Shown here: positions 1 to 12,800 of the stretch, one piece after another | Numbering within the stretch: position 1 is the first letter of the stretch | How the letters are laid out: every line of letters starts with the position of its first letter | DNA from: Amyelois transitella | Taxonomy: Eukaryota > Arthropoda > Insecta > Lepidoptera > Pyralidae | Direction: 5' to 3' | DNA: 64,000 nt | Assembly: GCF_032362555.1 (NCBI RefSeq) | Contig: NC_083507.1 | Location: forward strand, 4,529,001 to 4,593,000 | Notes under the pieces: generated by a model | The model's database searches: none | Seen by the model: the letters and a program-made list of their open reading frames with translations, nothing else | What the model was told of the DNA's origin: nothing | Program-made: the position numbers and the translations under genes

Positions 1-889
1 CATGCAAATGTGGCGATTAATGACGCGCGAAGCTGCGCCACACAACTGTGGATCGTGCATGTAACATTATATAGATAATGCGATGAGCAAACAAATAAGT
101 GAATGGAACAGAGAATAAACAGGGTATATCAAATATATTTAAAAGATATAATATACTATAATGTACCTATAGAGATATGTATTGGGATCCGTTTAGTGGT
201 TTCAGCTGTGCGCATATTTGTACTCACATAAGCTACAAAATGAAGCAAATTACTTTAATAAAATTGAATAAAACTTAATTCCCGATAAATTTTCTAACCT
301 TGTGGCTCATAAAAAGCCTTTTAATACCAACGTCAAGGGTAAGGTGACACGATAATTATGATGAGTAGAGTTTTTGTCTGAGACGATGAATGGATCGCTT
401 AATGATTGAGAATACTGACATTTAACTGCAAAATATGAGTCAGAAGCCGTTTCGTAGACTTCGAACATATCACGATGAAGACTTCTAAAAGAAAGCCCGT
501 CAGCCTTGAAAAGGGCGGAGAATTCAGCATGAAAGCGCCTCACAATACTCTTTTAATTTGTCATTATGAAGCAATAAAAACATGGTAAATGAGAGCGACA
601 AAAAACTTGTTCAGTCTAACAAAAACCGCGAGCTGGGGCGAAATTCGCAAATCATCCCGGCATAATGACGGCCGCTTGAAAAAAATTTAAATATCAAAAG
701 CCCGGACGGGGCACAGTAATGGTTTAAAATCATTTTTCATTCGAGTCACTCGTGAGTCAGAATTATGAAAACGGTAGCCAACGGCTGCGCGCCCATTAGC
801 TCGAATCGCGATTAGAATTTTGGACGAAGTCCATCTTTCGTTTCTTCTGTTTTAAATAAAAAAACGAAATGAAATGTGTTTATCACAAT
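1..889. other. Noncoding flank, nothing recognised
   Basis: AT-rich DNA downstream of the helicase gene. A minus-strand open frame at 307-543 has no ATG at its start, no recognisable domain and no convincing splice context, so I do not call it a gene. A possible poly(A) signal for the helicase gene (AATAAA on the minus strand) lies at about 895-900, just outside this stretch. Confidence 0.5.
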
Positions 890-1032
890 AAGTATTTATT
901 GTTGCTTTATACAAAAATATTTACATTTAATATCATATACATATATTCAACACATACAAATAACAAAAGGCGAACAGTAAAATATCTAGCAAATTCTTTT
1001 CTTTCTTTATATTAAAGCACAGGAGGAAAGTT

Positions 1033-4000
1033 TTAATATTTTTTCTTTTTCTTTTGCGGTTCTAGAGGCGGCAGCCCGCTGTCGAACTCGCTGGCGGTGT
1101 GCATGGAGCTCTGCTTATTTACTATTCTTCCTCCAAATGCTCCTGCCATTACTTTGTTAAATCTGAAATAAAATTATTTGTAATAATGTTTGTTTCCTAT
1201 CATATTTCAGATAAAACTTAAACTGGTGGTAAACCTTTCTTCATACAAACATTCAAAACAACAAACATTGTATAGAATTAAAGATGTCTAAAATAATTTA
1301 ACGGCATGTCTCTTGTGCGTTCTCCCTCGATCAGTGCAGCAATGTAAACTAAAACTGCAAATTCCTTTACCCCTTTTGACCACCTATTCCATTATTTTAT
1401 TGAAGAAACTAGCTTCTTATTACAAAAATAGTGCAATTTAGAAAAAAATGGACGTCAAAGGAACTATACTTAGGTGTTCAGTTGAACCTGGGAGTTGGCT
1501 ACACTGCCTTCTGTCTTCCAGCAATTCCAACACTACTCACCCTGGTCGTTTCCTTTCCTCCTCTTCACGAACCGTGAGCCTATTCACCGGCTTCTCCTTT
1601 TTCAGGTTGGGGTCTGCTTTGGCTCTTCTCGCGAGGGCGGCGGGGGTGTCCCTCAACGCGAACGCTTTGGCCGCGTGCCCCAGGTGCAGCTGACGCGCGT
1701 CCAGCCACTGCTTCACCTCGCGGGGGTACCCGGAGTAGAACCGCACCCAGGACGTGTAGGCTGTGTTGAACATACACATACATATGATCAAGTCTTCATC
1801 CCTTACGGGGTAGACAGAGCCAACAGTCTTGAAAAGACTGATAGGCCACGTTCAGCTGTTTGGCTTAATGATAGAATTGAGATTCAAATAGTGACGGGTT
1901 GCTAGCCCATCGCCTAAAAGAAGAATCCCAAGTTTATAAGCCTATCCCTTAGTCGCCTTTTACGACATCTATGGGAACGAGATGGAGTGGTCCTATTCTT
2001 TTTTGTATTGGTGCCGGGAACCACACGCCACACGGCTGTGTTGAATAATGATTTATATGTATGTATATTGAACGTATGGATCGAACGCCAATGGATGGAA
2101 AATCAGTCTACAAACAATTCACTAAAATTAACATAACATAAAAAAATGCTTCTACGCAGGATTTTCCTCTCGTGAGGATATTCCAGTAAAAATAAGACTA
2201 ATGTTTCAACTCGGGCAAATTACTATATCCATACACTCGAAAACAATGTCTATTTCCTGGTCAAATTTCACCCCACTCTACAGAGAATTGAGCAACATTT
2301 GTCTAGGAAGAAATATTTGGCTAACCTCTGCTAGCCCTGGCGAGCCACTCCCTGCTGCCGTGCGCGGTGGACTCCAGTTGGGTTTGCACGGCAATGGCGG
2401 CGCGCGCGGCGTTCGCTGCCGTGGGGGCTATGGTCCGCAACGCTTCTAACGCGCGAGATTCGTCGGCCTGCCGTAATCTAATACAAAAAGAATTACATAC
2501 TTTAGCAAGACACCTAGCGGTGTCTTTCATATAAAACATCGTTTAATCAGAATAACCTAAACCCAAAGCAGCAGTATATAAAAAGATGTTTACTCAAAAT
2601 AGTCACATATTTTTTAATACCACACTTACTTGAAATGCAACAACATTAAGGAAAGAGGGTGATTTTGTTTTTGTCTTTTCATATTAAAATATTTAAGCCA
2701 TAATAAACAAAACTAAGATGGTGTGCAAAAAACATATCACCTCATTGATTTTTGAATCTTTAATTCCATTTCATTAGAATAAAAACCTTATTGAATACGA
2801 AAACGACATTAATTGAACTATCAAAAACAAGTTATACTTTACCTTATCCGTTTTTGCTCTAGATGTCTGACAAATTCTACTTCACTGGGCAGCAGAAACA
2901 TAATAGCAGCGCCGACCTGCGCCGCGCGACCGGTACGACCAACTCTGATAAAAATATTATTTTCGTTTTACAAAAACCCCTTTTTGTTGTTTTGAAAAAA
3001 ACAACAATATACTTAGCATAAGTTAGCTATGCGATATCCTCGTCATACAAGTTAACTAATTAAATCAGTGAAAAACTAAAAGTCTTGCATGAAAACTCCA
3101 CAATTATTTTTGTAAAGCATAATATATCATTTCAATGGTTATTAAGAACTAAAACAGAACTAATAATATAATGAAATGCATGTTCAAAATCAATAGCTTT
3201 TAAAAGCTTTTTTAAATTGACTTTTTAGTATGTATGAGATGAATTAGTTTACCTATGAACATAGTCCGTGGCAGAAGCAGGTGCGCAGTACTGCAACACT
3301 AAATCCACTCGGGGTACGTCCAAGCCTCGCGCAGCTACGTCCTAGCAAATAAAAAAAACATTAATTAAGTAGAAAAAGAGCTTGATGCACTTTAGGCGAT
3401 GACTTAAATTGAATGACTTAATTTGAAAATAAAACTATTACAATATAATTTTATTAAGATATCTACATATGAATTGAGCTCGTAACTATTAATCTGTATT
3501 AATTCTACGAACATGAATTGTTGCATTTTTACCAAAAAGGCTAAAAAACTTGGGATTCTTCTTGGATGTGCTAGCAAACTATAACTATTTGAATATAAAT
3601 TCAATCACTAAGCCATGCAGCTGAATGTGGCCTCACAGTATTTTCATGACTGTTGGTCCTGTCTATCCCACAAGGGATTATATATACAATAGACGTTAAA
3701 CATATTTATGGTGTAATTGGAAATTGGAATTTTAAATCCCAACAATCATCCTTAAAAGAAGCTTTCCATTGGTATTAAATGTTACTGATTACAAACAAGT
3801 AGTTTCTTTAATGCGAACCTGTGTCGGTCATACTCATAAATAGATATATTAACATTCCCCTACAACAATGAATTAAATAAAAGGATAAAAACTTTATTAC
3901 GCATTGTGAAAGACAGAATACTGGACAAAGATAAAGGTCCATTGTGTACGAGTAAGTTCCCGATTTTCTCTTTAATTTAACGAACTCTTTTTTTTAACTA

Positions 4001-7000
4001 CGCTGTTACAATAATTATTTATATATTTATTATACGCTGTTAAATACATTAATAAAGCTGTGGCGAACATAAAACTAAATTAATGTTCACGAGAAACAAT
4101 ATTTAGATCTCCAAAATTGTAGTCCGTACAAAAAAAAAACAATTGCGGAAATTTTCATTTGACAAAATATTTAGCAACTAGCTTTACATAAAAACTTACA
4201 CTTTTTATTATAAAAGTGTAGTGTAGATCAATTTGGATTATATAAATTACTAGCTGTAGCCCGCGACTTCGTCCGCGTAACCCACACTAAAATGACGAAG
4301 TTTCATACAAACTTGCAACCCCTATTTCACCCCCTTAGGAATAGAATTTCCAAAAATCCTTTCTTAGTGGATCCCTCCTAATTAAAATCTACCTTCCTGC
4401 CAAATTTCATCTTTATTGGCTCAGTAGATTTCGAGATTTCGTGATTCCCAAGTGAGTGTTTTTCGCTTTTATATATATTAAATTGTTAAACTTATCAGAT
4501 TTATGATAAGTTTGAGTAAATTATTATAATCCTTTTCCCAACTTCAATAAATAAATAAACTTTCTTTAAAAATATTTTTAGTAACATAAGTATGTCTGTA
4601 ATAATATCTGTACTTTTAGCGTTTTGTGGTTATGTAGTTCCCGGTAGAAAACGGATGGCGAGCGGTAGCGGCCGCCCGCTGTGACACAGATTGGTTGAGC
4701 ACGGAGGCGGAGTGATTGCCTCCATGTGAACCATTGCCGATTTAATGTAATTATGGACTTAATTTACTAAAACATTAACACTTCATAAGTTCGAAATGTC
4801 TTGTCACAGTAGGTGAAACAAAAAATCAACAAAAATAGCTTTAAGAACGGGTTTTTGCCGTATTGGAAAATACGAACAAAAACCCGTTATCCTCAATCAT
4901 CGGATTGTATAAATGCATATAAGATGCAACTCATCATCTAGATGTTAAATTGAGGACAAATTAAATACAACTATTTTTTCTTTGTATCAAGTGCGTCATT
5001 CGTTAATTGCAGCATGCACAGAATTAGCGCAAAAAATGATTGAAGAACGCATATTCCAACCACGCTTCTTCTTCTCTCACGCACTTTGAATTAACCAGTG
5101 CGAAAAAAACGATTCTAAAAAGACAAAGCAGAATTTAAAACCATTTAGAATCGATAGCAATGACATCAGGGGTGTATTTACCCTAGGGCCAGAAGGGCTA
5201 TAGCCCGGGGCGGCAGGCCGCGAGGGGCGGCCCAGGGCTAGGGCTTTGGTTTGGAAGTTTGAAAAAATAAAAAAAATATTTTCAGACTTAAGCCTAGAAC
5301 GCCCCTGAGCCACCTTTCCACATGTTGATTTAATGTCTGAAGAAATTTGAAATTCAATTAAAGTATGAAAGCCGCCCCTTGTCTTGTGCGTGGATATCAT
5401 GTCTGGAGAAATTCGAAATTAATTGAAGTATGCAAGCCGCCCCTTGTTCTTTCCTGAACCGGTTGAACCGTCTATTTTTTTCCGCCTCGGTTTTTTTATT
5501 TTATGTCTGAAGCAAGTCTGAAGCAAAAAAAATAATTTTAGTATTTAGCCTAAGTCGCCTTGCGCAAGTTAATTTCTAGAAGTTCTAAAAGCAAATTAAT
5601 TTCTAGAAGTTCTAAAAAGGGCAGCACCTCTTACTTATCATTTGCAACATATGAAAAAATTATTAAAATTATGGCTGACAAAGTTACCGAAACAATAATT
5701 GAGCAACTACAAAAAGCCAAATACTTTTCTTTTAGTGTTGATTCTACTCCGGACATAACCCATGAAGATCAACTTTCTTTAATTGTGCGATTTGTTCAAG
5801 ATAATGCAGAACCAGTTGAACGTTTCCTTTGCTTTCTGCCAAATACTGGTCACAAAGCAGAAGACATGTTGCAAGCAATTTTGAAGACTTTTGACAAACT
5901 AAATATCGATATTGCCAATTGTAGAGGTCAGTCTAATGATAATGCAAGCAACATGTCGGGGCAGTATAACGGCCTGCAGGCAAAGATTAAAGAAAAATGC
6001 CAGTATGCAACATATATACCTTGCGCCGCACATTCCTTAAATTTGATCGGATCTTCAGCAGCTGAGTGTTGCCCAGAAGCTACAAAGTTTTTTGGAGTAC
6101 TGCAAAATCTGTACGTATTTTTTACAGGATCAACGGAACGTACAAAAATATTGCAAACATTTTTAACGGAACCTGAAAATGTAACCGTTAATAGTTTGTC
6201 ACATACGCGGTGGTCGGCAAGAGATGATGCTTGCTCGAGCCTGAATAAAAATTGGGAACAAATAATTAAAGCTCTGGAAGCAATAAAAAGTAACTCTTCG
6301 CAACAAAAAGCCTTAATCAAAAATGAAGCTACAGGTTTATTGGCTCAAAAAAAATTCAAAATTCAAAATTTTTTATTCATTATTATAGGATATTATTATA
6401 TCGCTTAATAATTGTCGTATGGTTTAACAACTTGGTTGACGTCAAATAAATTACTTAAAAACTAAGTTTACTGCCGCTTCCAAGGCGTCAGTGCAGAAGA
6501 AGCGGTAACAAACTGCACTGCAGCATTTTCTTCAACAACGTCAACTTCACAATATTAAATTATACTTAGAATAGAATATGGACGGGAGAATACATTGCTC
6601 ACGGGAGATTTATATATTTATGAGATTTAATATTGAAAAAAGAAATATATATATATATATATATATTTTATGGATTGCCAATTTTAAAAAGATTTATGTA
6701 CAGAGTGTACTGAAATTTTGATATAAGTTCAAATTAAACTACTGCTCAACTGAATTCCTTAGAAACAGCGATATTATCGGAATTCTGGGGATCAGTTCTA
6801 AAACAATTTAATACCGTTTCTAAAGTTTTGCAAGGTGTGGACACAAACGTTGAGGTAGTCTCCAACCTTTACGATTCCCTGATTACTTTTGTGAAAAATC
6901 AACGCGAATTATTCGATGCATTTGAAAAAGCTGGAAAAGAAAAGTGTACTGAAGATTACAAAGATAGCCGGAAAAGGATAACAAAAAGAAAAAAACGAGA

Positions 7001-10000
7001 CGATGAGCAACGCGAAGGAGAAGTAATTTTACAAGGACGGGACTATTTCAAAGTGAATACTTTTTTGCCAATATGCGACCAATTGTTGGGCGAGTTAAGG
7101 AGGCGTAAAACATCCTATGACGCTGTAACCGCAAAATTTGCATTTCTATCCAATTTAAGTACACTATCTGAGGCGGAAATTAAATTGAACGCATTATCAC
7201 TCCAAAAGTCTTATCCTACTGATCTTGCGGATGATTTAAAGGATGAATGCATACTATTAAAGAATTTTTTGCCGTCTCAGGGACAAGAAACTGAAACAAG
7301 TTTACGCGAACTAAACTTATTAATTAATAAAAAGGATCTGAAAGTGGCGTTTCCTTACATTGAAATTGCGTTGCGCATATTTCTTTGTACTGCAGTAACG
7401 AATTGTAGTGCAGAACGCTCATTTTCGGTACTCAAACGGTTAAAAAACTATTTAAGATCGCGTCTTATCGAAGAACGGCTTAATAATTTGGCAATTTTGA
7501 ACATCGAAGCCGATTTAACAAATAAAATTGATTATGACGATGTAATAAACGAATTTGTCAAAAATTTTGTCCACAGAAAAAAAATGTAAAATATAAAATC
7601 GATAACTTTTTTTTTTGTTTTCTTTCATTCCTTGATGGGGCGGAAAGCTGCAGGAGCCCGGAGCGCGCAATCTTAAAATACGCCCCTGAATGACATACAT
7701 AATTACAAGTGAAACCGTGTTATTGTATGCAACTATTTAAATTACATGACCAACAATAGCAAACGAAATGTACGTGTACCGACCGCCGAAGCGGCTCCAC
7801 AGATGTAATAAATACATATAATAGTGTTTAATCGAGGTGCATTGTCGGCCGTGATGTGGGAGCCGCCGACGCAAATGAATGACCAACTAATAGCCAGACA
7901 ACATTAGGTATCGACATACAAAGCGAGCGATGTTGGAAGCCGCCTCTGTTGATGAATTAAGAAAGTGATGTCTGTAGGTGGCATCAATCTTCGAATGTTG
8001 TTCGAATTAGTAGCAATATAGAAAGCGGAACTGGCGGTAATAATTTTGAATGTTTGAAAACAGCGAAACATAATAGAAAGTGACGGTAATGATTATGAGT
8101 ATAACGTTATGTAGTGAGACAGTTGATTAATATACATATATTATGTTGAGTTCATTTAAAAATTTATACACTTTATTCAAAAGTTGGTTATCCCACATTT
8201 GACTTATCGTCTTGATTTTTATTTAGATCTCCCTTCGATTCTTGGTGTGTTACTTGATTATTTATTCAGTTTATGTTCTCGACATAATTTACTGTGTTAA
8301 TGACACAATACATGAAAGTACACAGACTTAATTCAGTGAAATCTTTAGGACACTTCGAACAATCTTTATAAATAAAAACGAGGGAGCCGCATAAATTTTT
8401 TCCATACCTTTATTGCTGGATTAGGGACAATGTGTGACTTACCGTACATATTAGAACCCCATTTCTAGCGGCCCGGAACTGCTTAAACACTTCCATTCGC
8501 TGGTCGTGTGGCATCGACCCGTGAAGCCTGAACATTTCTATATCAACCGGAACTAAACCACCCTCAGATGGTTCTTCATAGTCTACTTCGAATTCCGACT
8601 CAGATGATGACTTATCCTAAAATTAAACAAGACACTGTACAACACCATAAAAAATATACAGCCACAAACAATTCTTAGTGAGTTCTTCTACTCTTTATTT
8701 TGTAGTCTCCTTTTAAGTAAAGTACCTACAGTATATCAGAAAATCAATCTCGTCCATATACGAGTAAATCTTGAATTGTGGTTAGTTAACCACAATTCAA
8801 GATTTACTCGTATAAGTGCTAAGTGGGTAGAAATTTTATCATTGTTTGTGTTATAATTATAATGTTATAATTACCTCATCATTTTTTCCATTGACTCTCT
8901 TTTTATTTGTTTTAGATTTCTTATCCTTCTTCTTTACTCTGACATTTTTACCAGTTAGTACAGTCTCAATCAACTCTGAATGATAATCCACCATTTCTAA
9001 TGTTGCCATGAAAACAATCATTTTACCACCTTTCTTGTTCAACACACAATGTTCCACAATATGAGAACAAAGCGTCACAAATCTTAGTTTCATTGGCACT
9101 ATAAGGAATGTCTGATTAACTGTTGCTGGTAATATTAGTTCATCTTCAACTATGGCAGTTTTGACAGCCTCAACAAAAGTGTTGCCCGTCTCAGCGGGCT
9201 TGATTACTTCTTCCTCTTCTTCTTTAAAGTCTACTACTTTACTTTTATCATCTAAGTCATTTTGAACTTTGAAATATTCGTAATCTGAATCACTGTCACT
9301 TTCTTCATGTTTTTTAGAATTGTTCGGTACTTGAACATTTGAAGTTTTATTTTCATTTTCAAACAATTCTGGATGATTAATTCCATTGAATGATTTTAAA
9401 CCTGCAAAATTACACATATTTTTAAACCTTTATTAAACAGATGTTAATGTAAAACCAAAATTATTATATTTTGGTATTAAATGAACACTCACCTCTTTTA
9501 GTTTGTTCAGATTTAGCGACTAAATCTTCTTTACCATTTTGACGAACCTCTTCCAATTTTTGAGGAACCGCTTTTATACTTTTATCTTTATTTAATGTTC
9601 TTACTGGTAAGTTTGCTTGAGCCAATAAATTTTCGCCATGATGGGGTTTAAGAGAATCAGCTACAAGTGCTCTACCTTCAGATGTATCCACAAATACAGG
9701 ATCCACCAAAGTGATTCCAGCTAAATTCTCTACAGCCTAAGAAATACATACAATTATCAATTTTGAAATAGAGGAAAAAATGCACAATACTATTATAAGT
9801 ACATAAAAACTTACTTTAGTAAGAGTTGCAGAAAGCAAAATAGTTTGCCTTTCTGTAGACATAAACACTTCAGTTAAATGATGTTTATAATTTGAGTTTT
9901 TCTGTTCATTAGAAACTTCTGCTTCTACAGTACTATTTTCATCGACTTTCCTGATACTCTGCTTGGCTAAAGCTAGTGGATCATATGTAGCAGCTTTTTT

Positions 10001-11965
10001 ATGATCCTGAATAGCTTTCACTATAGCTGCTACATCTTTTTCATAGCCCATATCTAATAATCTGTCTGCCTCATCTAAAACTAGGCAACTAAAACAAAAT
10101 AAAATAACTATTAGTAAGACAGCATTGTCAATATACTTAAGGGTGAGAAAGATGCACAAATGTTTTACATGATAAAAAGATAATTTTTATTAATATATAA
10201 CATAAAACTTACCCAGTTTTAGCAAAGTTCAAAGATTTTGTGTGTCTCAAGTGGTCATTTATTCTGCCCGGAGTTCCAACTAATATACTGAGTCCTTTTC
10301 TGAGCCTTGCTTTTTCTGCTTTTCGTTTTTGTCCACCACTCAACAAACCAGGCACAACCCAAGTAAAAGGCTGGCAACAAAAATTTTCTTAGATGAATTC
10401 CCATACTAAATATTAGTAACCAATAAACATAAAACATACTGCAATTTATCAATCAGTCGCTCCGTGACAACAGAACGCAACATGATTATAAACTTCCGAG
10501 ATATAGTAAAGTTATATGTTATGTGTGTGTTTAATGGCTCTAGTATTTATAATTAAAACTGCAATTTTTTATTTCACTCATATTCTGGTTGTTTCAGTAA
10601 AATCATTTCATTAAATACTTACAATAATTTAAATAAATAAATAAATAAATATATACGGGACAAATTACACAGATTGAGTTAGCCTCGAAGTAAGTTCGAA
10701 ACTTGTGTTACGAGATACTTACTCAACAATACTATATTTTATAATAAATACGTATATAGATAAACATCCAAGACCCAGGCCAATCAGTGAAAGTTCGTTT
10801 CTCATCATGCCCTGGCTGGGATTCGAACCCGGGACCTCCGGTGACACAGACAAGCGCACTACTGCTGCGCCACAGAGGCCGTCAAATTTTGTTGTGGTAA
10901 GGCAAGTAAAAATATGTATTCTGACACAAGTACTTTTATAATAAAATGTCACACTCCTAAGCCTTACCTTTACAAGTTTTACAAATAATTCATAAGTCTG
11001 CACAGCTAACTCCCGGGTGGGCACGACAACCACCACTCTGATGCCATCATGCCTGTTTAATTTTGGTCGTATTTCTTGTAACCCTTCTACTATTGGTAAG
11101 GCATATGCGAGGGTTTTACCTGAACCAGTCTGTGATCTGTGACAAATTATCAAATATTAAAAATTGAGAATGTTAACAATGTTGAAAATTGCAAATGGTA
11201 GTTGTTTGCGGTATAATATTTATATTAAGAAAATGTTATGAGGTTAACAGAGCCAACAGTTTAAAAAAACCTGAATGGCTACATACAGGGAAAAATGTTG
11301 TCTTTATCCATTACAAGAAAAAAATTTACCTGATCAATACATCTCTTCCCTGCAATATAATCGGAACAGCGTTTTGTTGAACTGTCATCAATTCTTTCAG
11401 ACTTAAATTTTGCTGCAAGTTAGCAACAGAGTGTGGATGAATATCTATATCTGCAAATGTTTTACCAGCAAATACTTTTTCTACTAAAGGCTTTACAGCT
11501 CGCTGGCCAATGCGAGGCACTTCAGGATTATTTTTAAATAATGATGAAATCCAACCTCCACTTCTAGGTTTATTTTGTTTGACTTGTAACTCATCATTGA
11601 TCTCTTGATAATTTTTGCCTTCATATTTGCCTTTATTTTCACTCAAATCTCTTAAATTAGAAGCCAAGTCTGGTTTATGGGATGTCTGTTCTGAGGATTT
11701 AAAAATTTTCTTTTGAGGCCCTACTTCGTCATTTTTGTGAACTTTATCAAACATTTGAGGTCTCTTTCTGGCTATAGTTTTTCCAGTGAACTTTTGTTTA
11801 GATGTAAATTTATATTCTGAAGCATTATTAGGAGTAACACTTGGTTTCTTGTTCACCTATAAAAATAAGAAAAATTGTTTAAATCTTGATTTATTTTACT
11901 TAATATTTACCAGTTTAGGAACTTACCTTCTTAAATGATGTAATATTAAGCTGTAAATCTTCCAT
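1033..11965 (-). CDS. DDX31: DEAD-box ATP-dependent RNA helicase, DDX31/Dbp7 type
   Basis: Thirteen exons: 11927-11965, 11330-11856, 10968-11136, 10213-10370, 9815-10088, 9493-9736, 8875-9401, 8443-8616, 3253-3341, 2843-2944, 2326-2477, 1541-1760, 1033-1162. All introns are GT-AG, phases match, and the product is 934 aa. Helicase motifs appear in order: SQTGSGKT (about 190-197), PTREL (228-232), VGTPGR (276-281), DEAD (303-306), SAT (384-386), DVAARGLD (705-712) and HRVGRTGR (733-740). The tail is Lys-rich and ends in KKKKKY. The N-terminal 150 residues are basic and charged. A charged insert (about 625-665, KKKDKKSK then an acidic Ser/Asp run) splits the second RecA domain. DDX31/Dbp7 proteins act in the nucleolus in 60S ribosome assembly; that role is inferred from family. 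The family call rests on the core and the C-terminal WVRFYSGYP region. Intron 8 (3342-8442) is enlarged by transposons. Confidence 0.93.
1768..2037 (-). repeat. Short interspersed repeat, family A, near full length
   Basis: Reverse-oriented copy of the most abundant repeat here. The family head reads gccgtgtggttcccggcacc and its end is a (TATG)n tail next to the motif ctaccccgcaaggga. It begins about 8 bp upstream of the acceptor side of helicase exon 12. Confidence 0.85.
3547..3700 (+). repeat. Family A repeat, diverged 3' fragment
   Basis: Carries the family's gggattctt, gctagcaa, actatttgaat and tatcccacaaggga blocks with many substitutions. It lies in helicase intron 8. Confidence 0.65.
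4245..4490 (-). repeat. Dispersed AT-rich repeat ('gcccgcgacttcgtccgcgt' type)
   Basis: The start, tactagctgt-agcccgcgacttcgtccgcgt, is a phrase common at the end of dispersed lepidopteran repeats. Related sequences in the opposite orientation end near 15455 and 44542. The transposon class is not settled from sequence alone. Confidence 0.55.
5560..7589 (+). pseudogene. hAT transposase (DUF4371 plus hAT dimerisation domain), interrupted
   Basis: Two open blocks. The first (about 5560-6348) gives the DUF4371-type catalytic region: [20 protein letters not shown], then [14 protein letters not shown] and [10 protein letters not shown]. The second (about 6744-7589) gives the C-terminal hAT dimerisation region with [20 protein letters not shown] and [12 protein letters not shown]. 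The blocks are separated by a nested repeat with a 6-bp direct repeat at its edges. The zinc-finger (BED or TTF) N-terminus expected in this family is not seen, so the enzyme was probably already incomplete before the nested insertion. Outside the insert the frames stay open, so the copy is not very old. Confidence 0.88.
6349..6743 (+). repeat. Nested dispersed repeat inside the hAT transposase
   Basis: About 395 bp interrupting the transposase, with gctcaa at 6343-6348 and again at 6744-6749 as a probable target duplication. A second copy lies at about 56800-57148. Both share ggttgacgtcaaataaatta and gcactgcagcattttcttca. It contains an (AT)n run at about 6644-6665. No coding capacity or tRNA-like promoter was recognised. 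Confidence 0.8.
8757..8814. repeat. Perfect 28-bp hairpin with 2-nt spacer
   Basis: Arms 8757-8784 and 8787-8814 are exact reverse complements, separated only by gt. It lies in helicase intron 7, about 60 bp downstream of exon 7. Confidence 0.95.
10628..10888 (-). repeat. tRNA-derived SINE
   Basis: Read on the minus strand it starts near gcctctgtggcgcagcagt (A-box-like), then ggttcgaatccc (perfect B box), a unique body, and ends in an (ATTT)n-type tail at 10628-10655. It lies in helicase intron 3. A second copy is at 14297-14530. Confidence 0.85.
11238..11290 (-). repeat. Family A repeat, very short fragment
   Basis: Only the cagagccaacagt block and a degenerate neighbour remain, in helicase intron 2. 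Assignment is tentative. Confidence 0.4.
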
Positions 11966-12351
11966 TTTTACTGAAAACTAAATATTTATTTCAATCTTTT
12001 TAGGTTATGTTTCGCAAAAGCAAGGAACACACAATGCACATCTGTTTATTGTCATAACAACATGTGACATTGACAGAACCTTGTTCTCAGTGCCAGTTAT
12101 ATTTTTCATGTAAAGACTACATACTATAAAATGAATAAATCAAGAATTTAATTGAAGAGAAATTAAATACGACCGTTACACAGCTTCCACTTCAGAAAAT
12201 AATTAGATATTGCTTACTTACACAAAAGCATTTTCATTGGAATTATGGCACACTGTATTTTGCCCCCATGCAATTGAGTTTTCTGGGAATGCCCACAGAA
12301 TGCAAAGGTAGCACTCCCGAAAGTTAGCATTGCTAACCGCAGATATTATGA

Positions 12352-12410
12352 ATTTATGGTTAAGATTGATAACTTAAGAACCCTTTAACTTAGCAATCTT
12401 AACCATAAAT
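12352..12410. repeat. Hairpin, 16-bp arms
   Basis: Arms atttatggttaagatt at 12352-12367 and its exact reverse complement at 12395-12410, in the DDX31/Dnal1 spacer. Confidence 0.85.
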
Positions 12411-12513
12411 CCCTTTAAGCTCCTCCAGTGAATCTTTGGAATTTGGATCGAAACTGAATAAAATTGGTATAAGTACCTAGAACATCGATTTTATTATAAA
12501 GATTAGCCTCTCT

Positions 12514-12800
12514 CTTTTTTGTATTGGTGCCGTGTGGTTCCCGGCACCAATACAAAAAAGAATAGGACCACTCCATCTCTTTCCCATGGATGTCGTAAAA
12601 GGCGACTAAGGGATATGCTTACAAACTTGAGATTCTTTTTTTAGGCGATAGGCTAGCAACTTCACTATTCGAATCTCAATTCTATCTTAAAGCCAAATAG
12701 CTGAACGTGGCCTATCAGTCCGCTCAGGACTGTTGGCTCTGTCTACCCCGCAAGGGATATAGACGTGATTATATGTATGTATGTATGTATGTATGTATTA
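12514..12800 (+). repeat. Family A repeat, full length with snap-back head
   Basis: Complete forward copy ending in (TATG)n at 12775-12798. Its head is preceded by an inverted duplicate: 12514-12532 is the exact reverse complement of 12542-12560, making a 19-bp stem around tgtggttcc. Confidence 0.9.

Larger units (their letters stand above)
5167..7688 (+). mobile_element. hAT-superfamily DNA transposon with exact ends, internally defective
   Basis: Terminal inverted repeats match (left caggggtgtattta, right read inward caggggcgtatttta) and are flanked by identical 8-bp target duplications aatgacat at 5159-5166 and 7689-7696. It sits in helicase intron 8, opposite to the gene. It carries a DUF4371/ZMYM-like transposase without the N-terminal zinc finger and is split by an insertion at about 6349-6743. 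Two direct repeats lie in its left part: a unit of about 50 bp at 5333-5382 and 5399-5447, and about 23 bp repeated at 5568-5617. Confidence 0.92.

Noticed and set aside
307-543. 78-aa minus-strand open frame near the window start
   Set aside because: Starts at GTG, no domain, no supporting splice signals or neighbours.
10705-10941. Possible tRNA gene, because of the B box
   Set aside because: The A/B boxes head a SINE body with a simple repeat tail, with no cloverleaf end matching.
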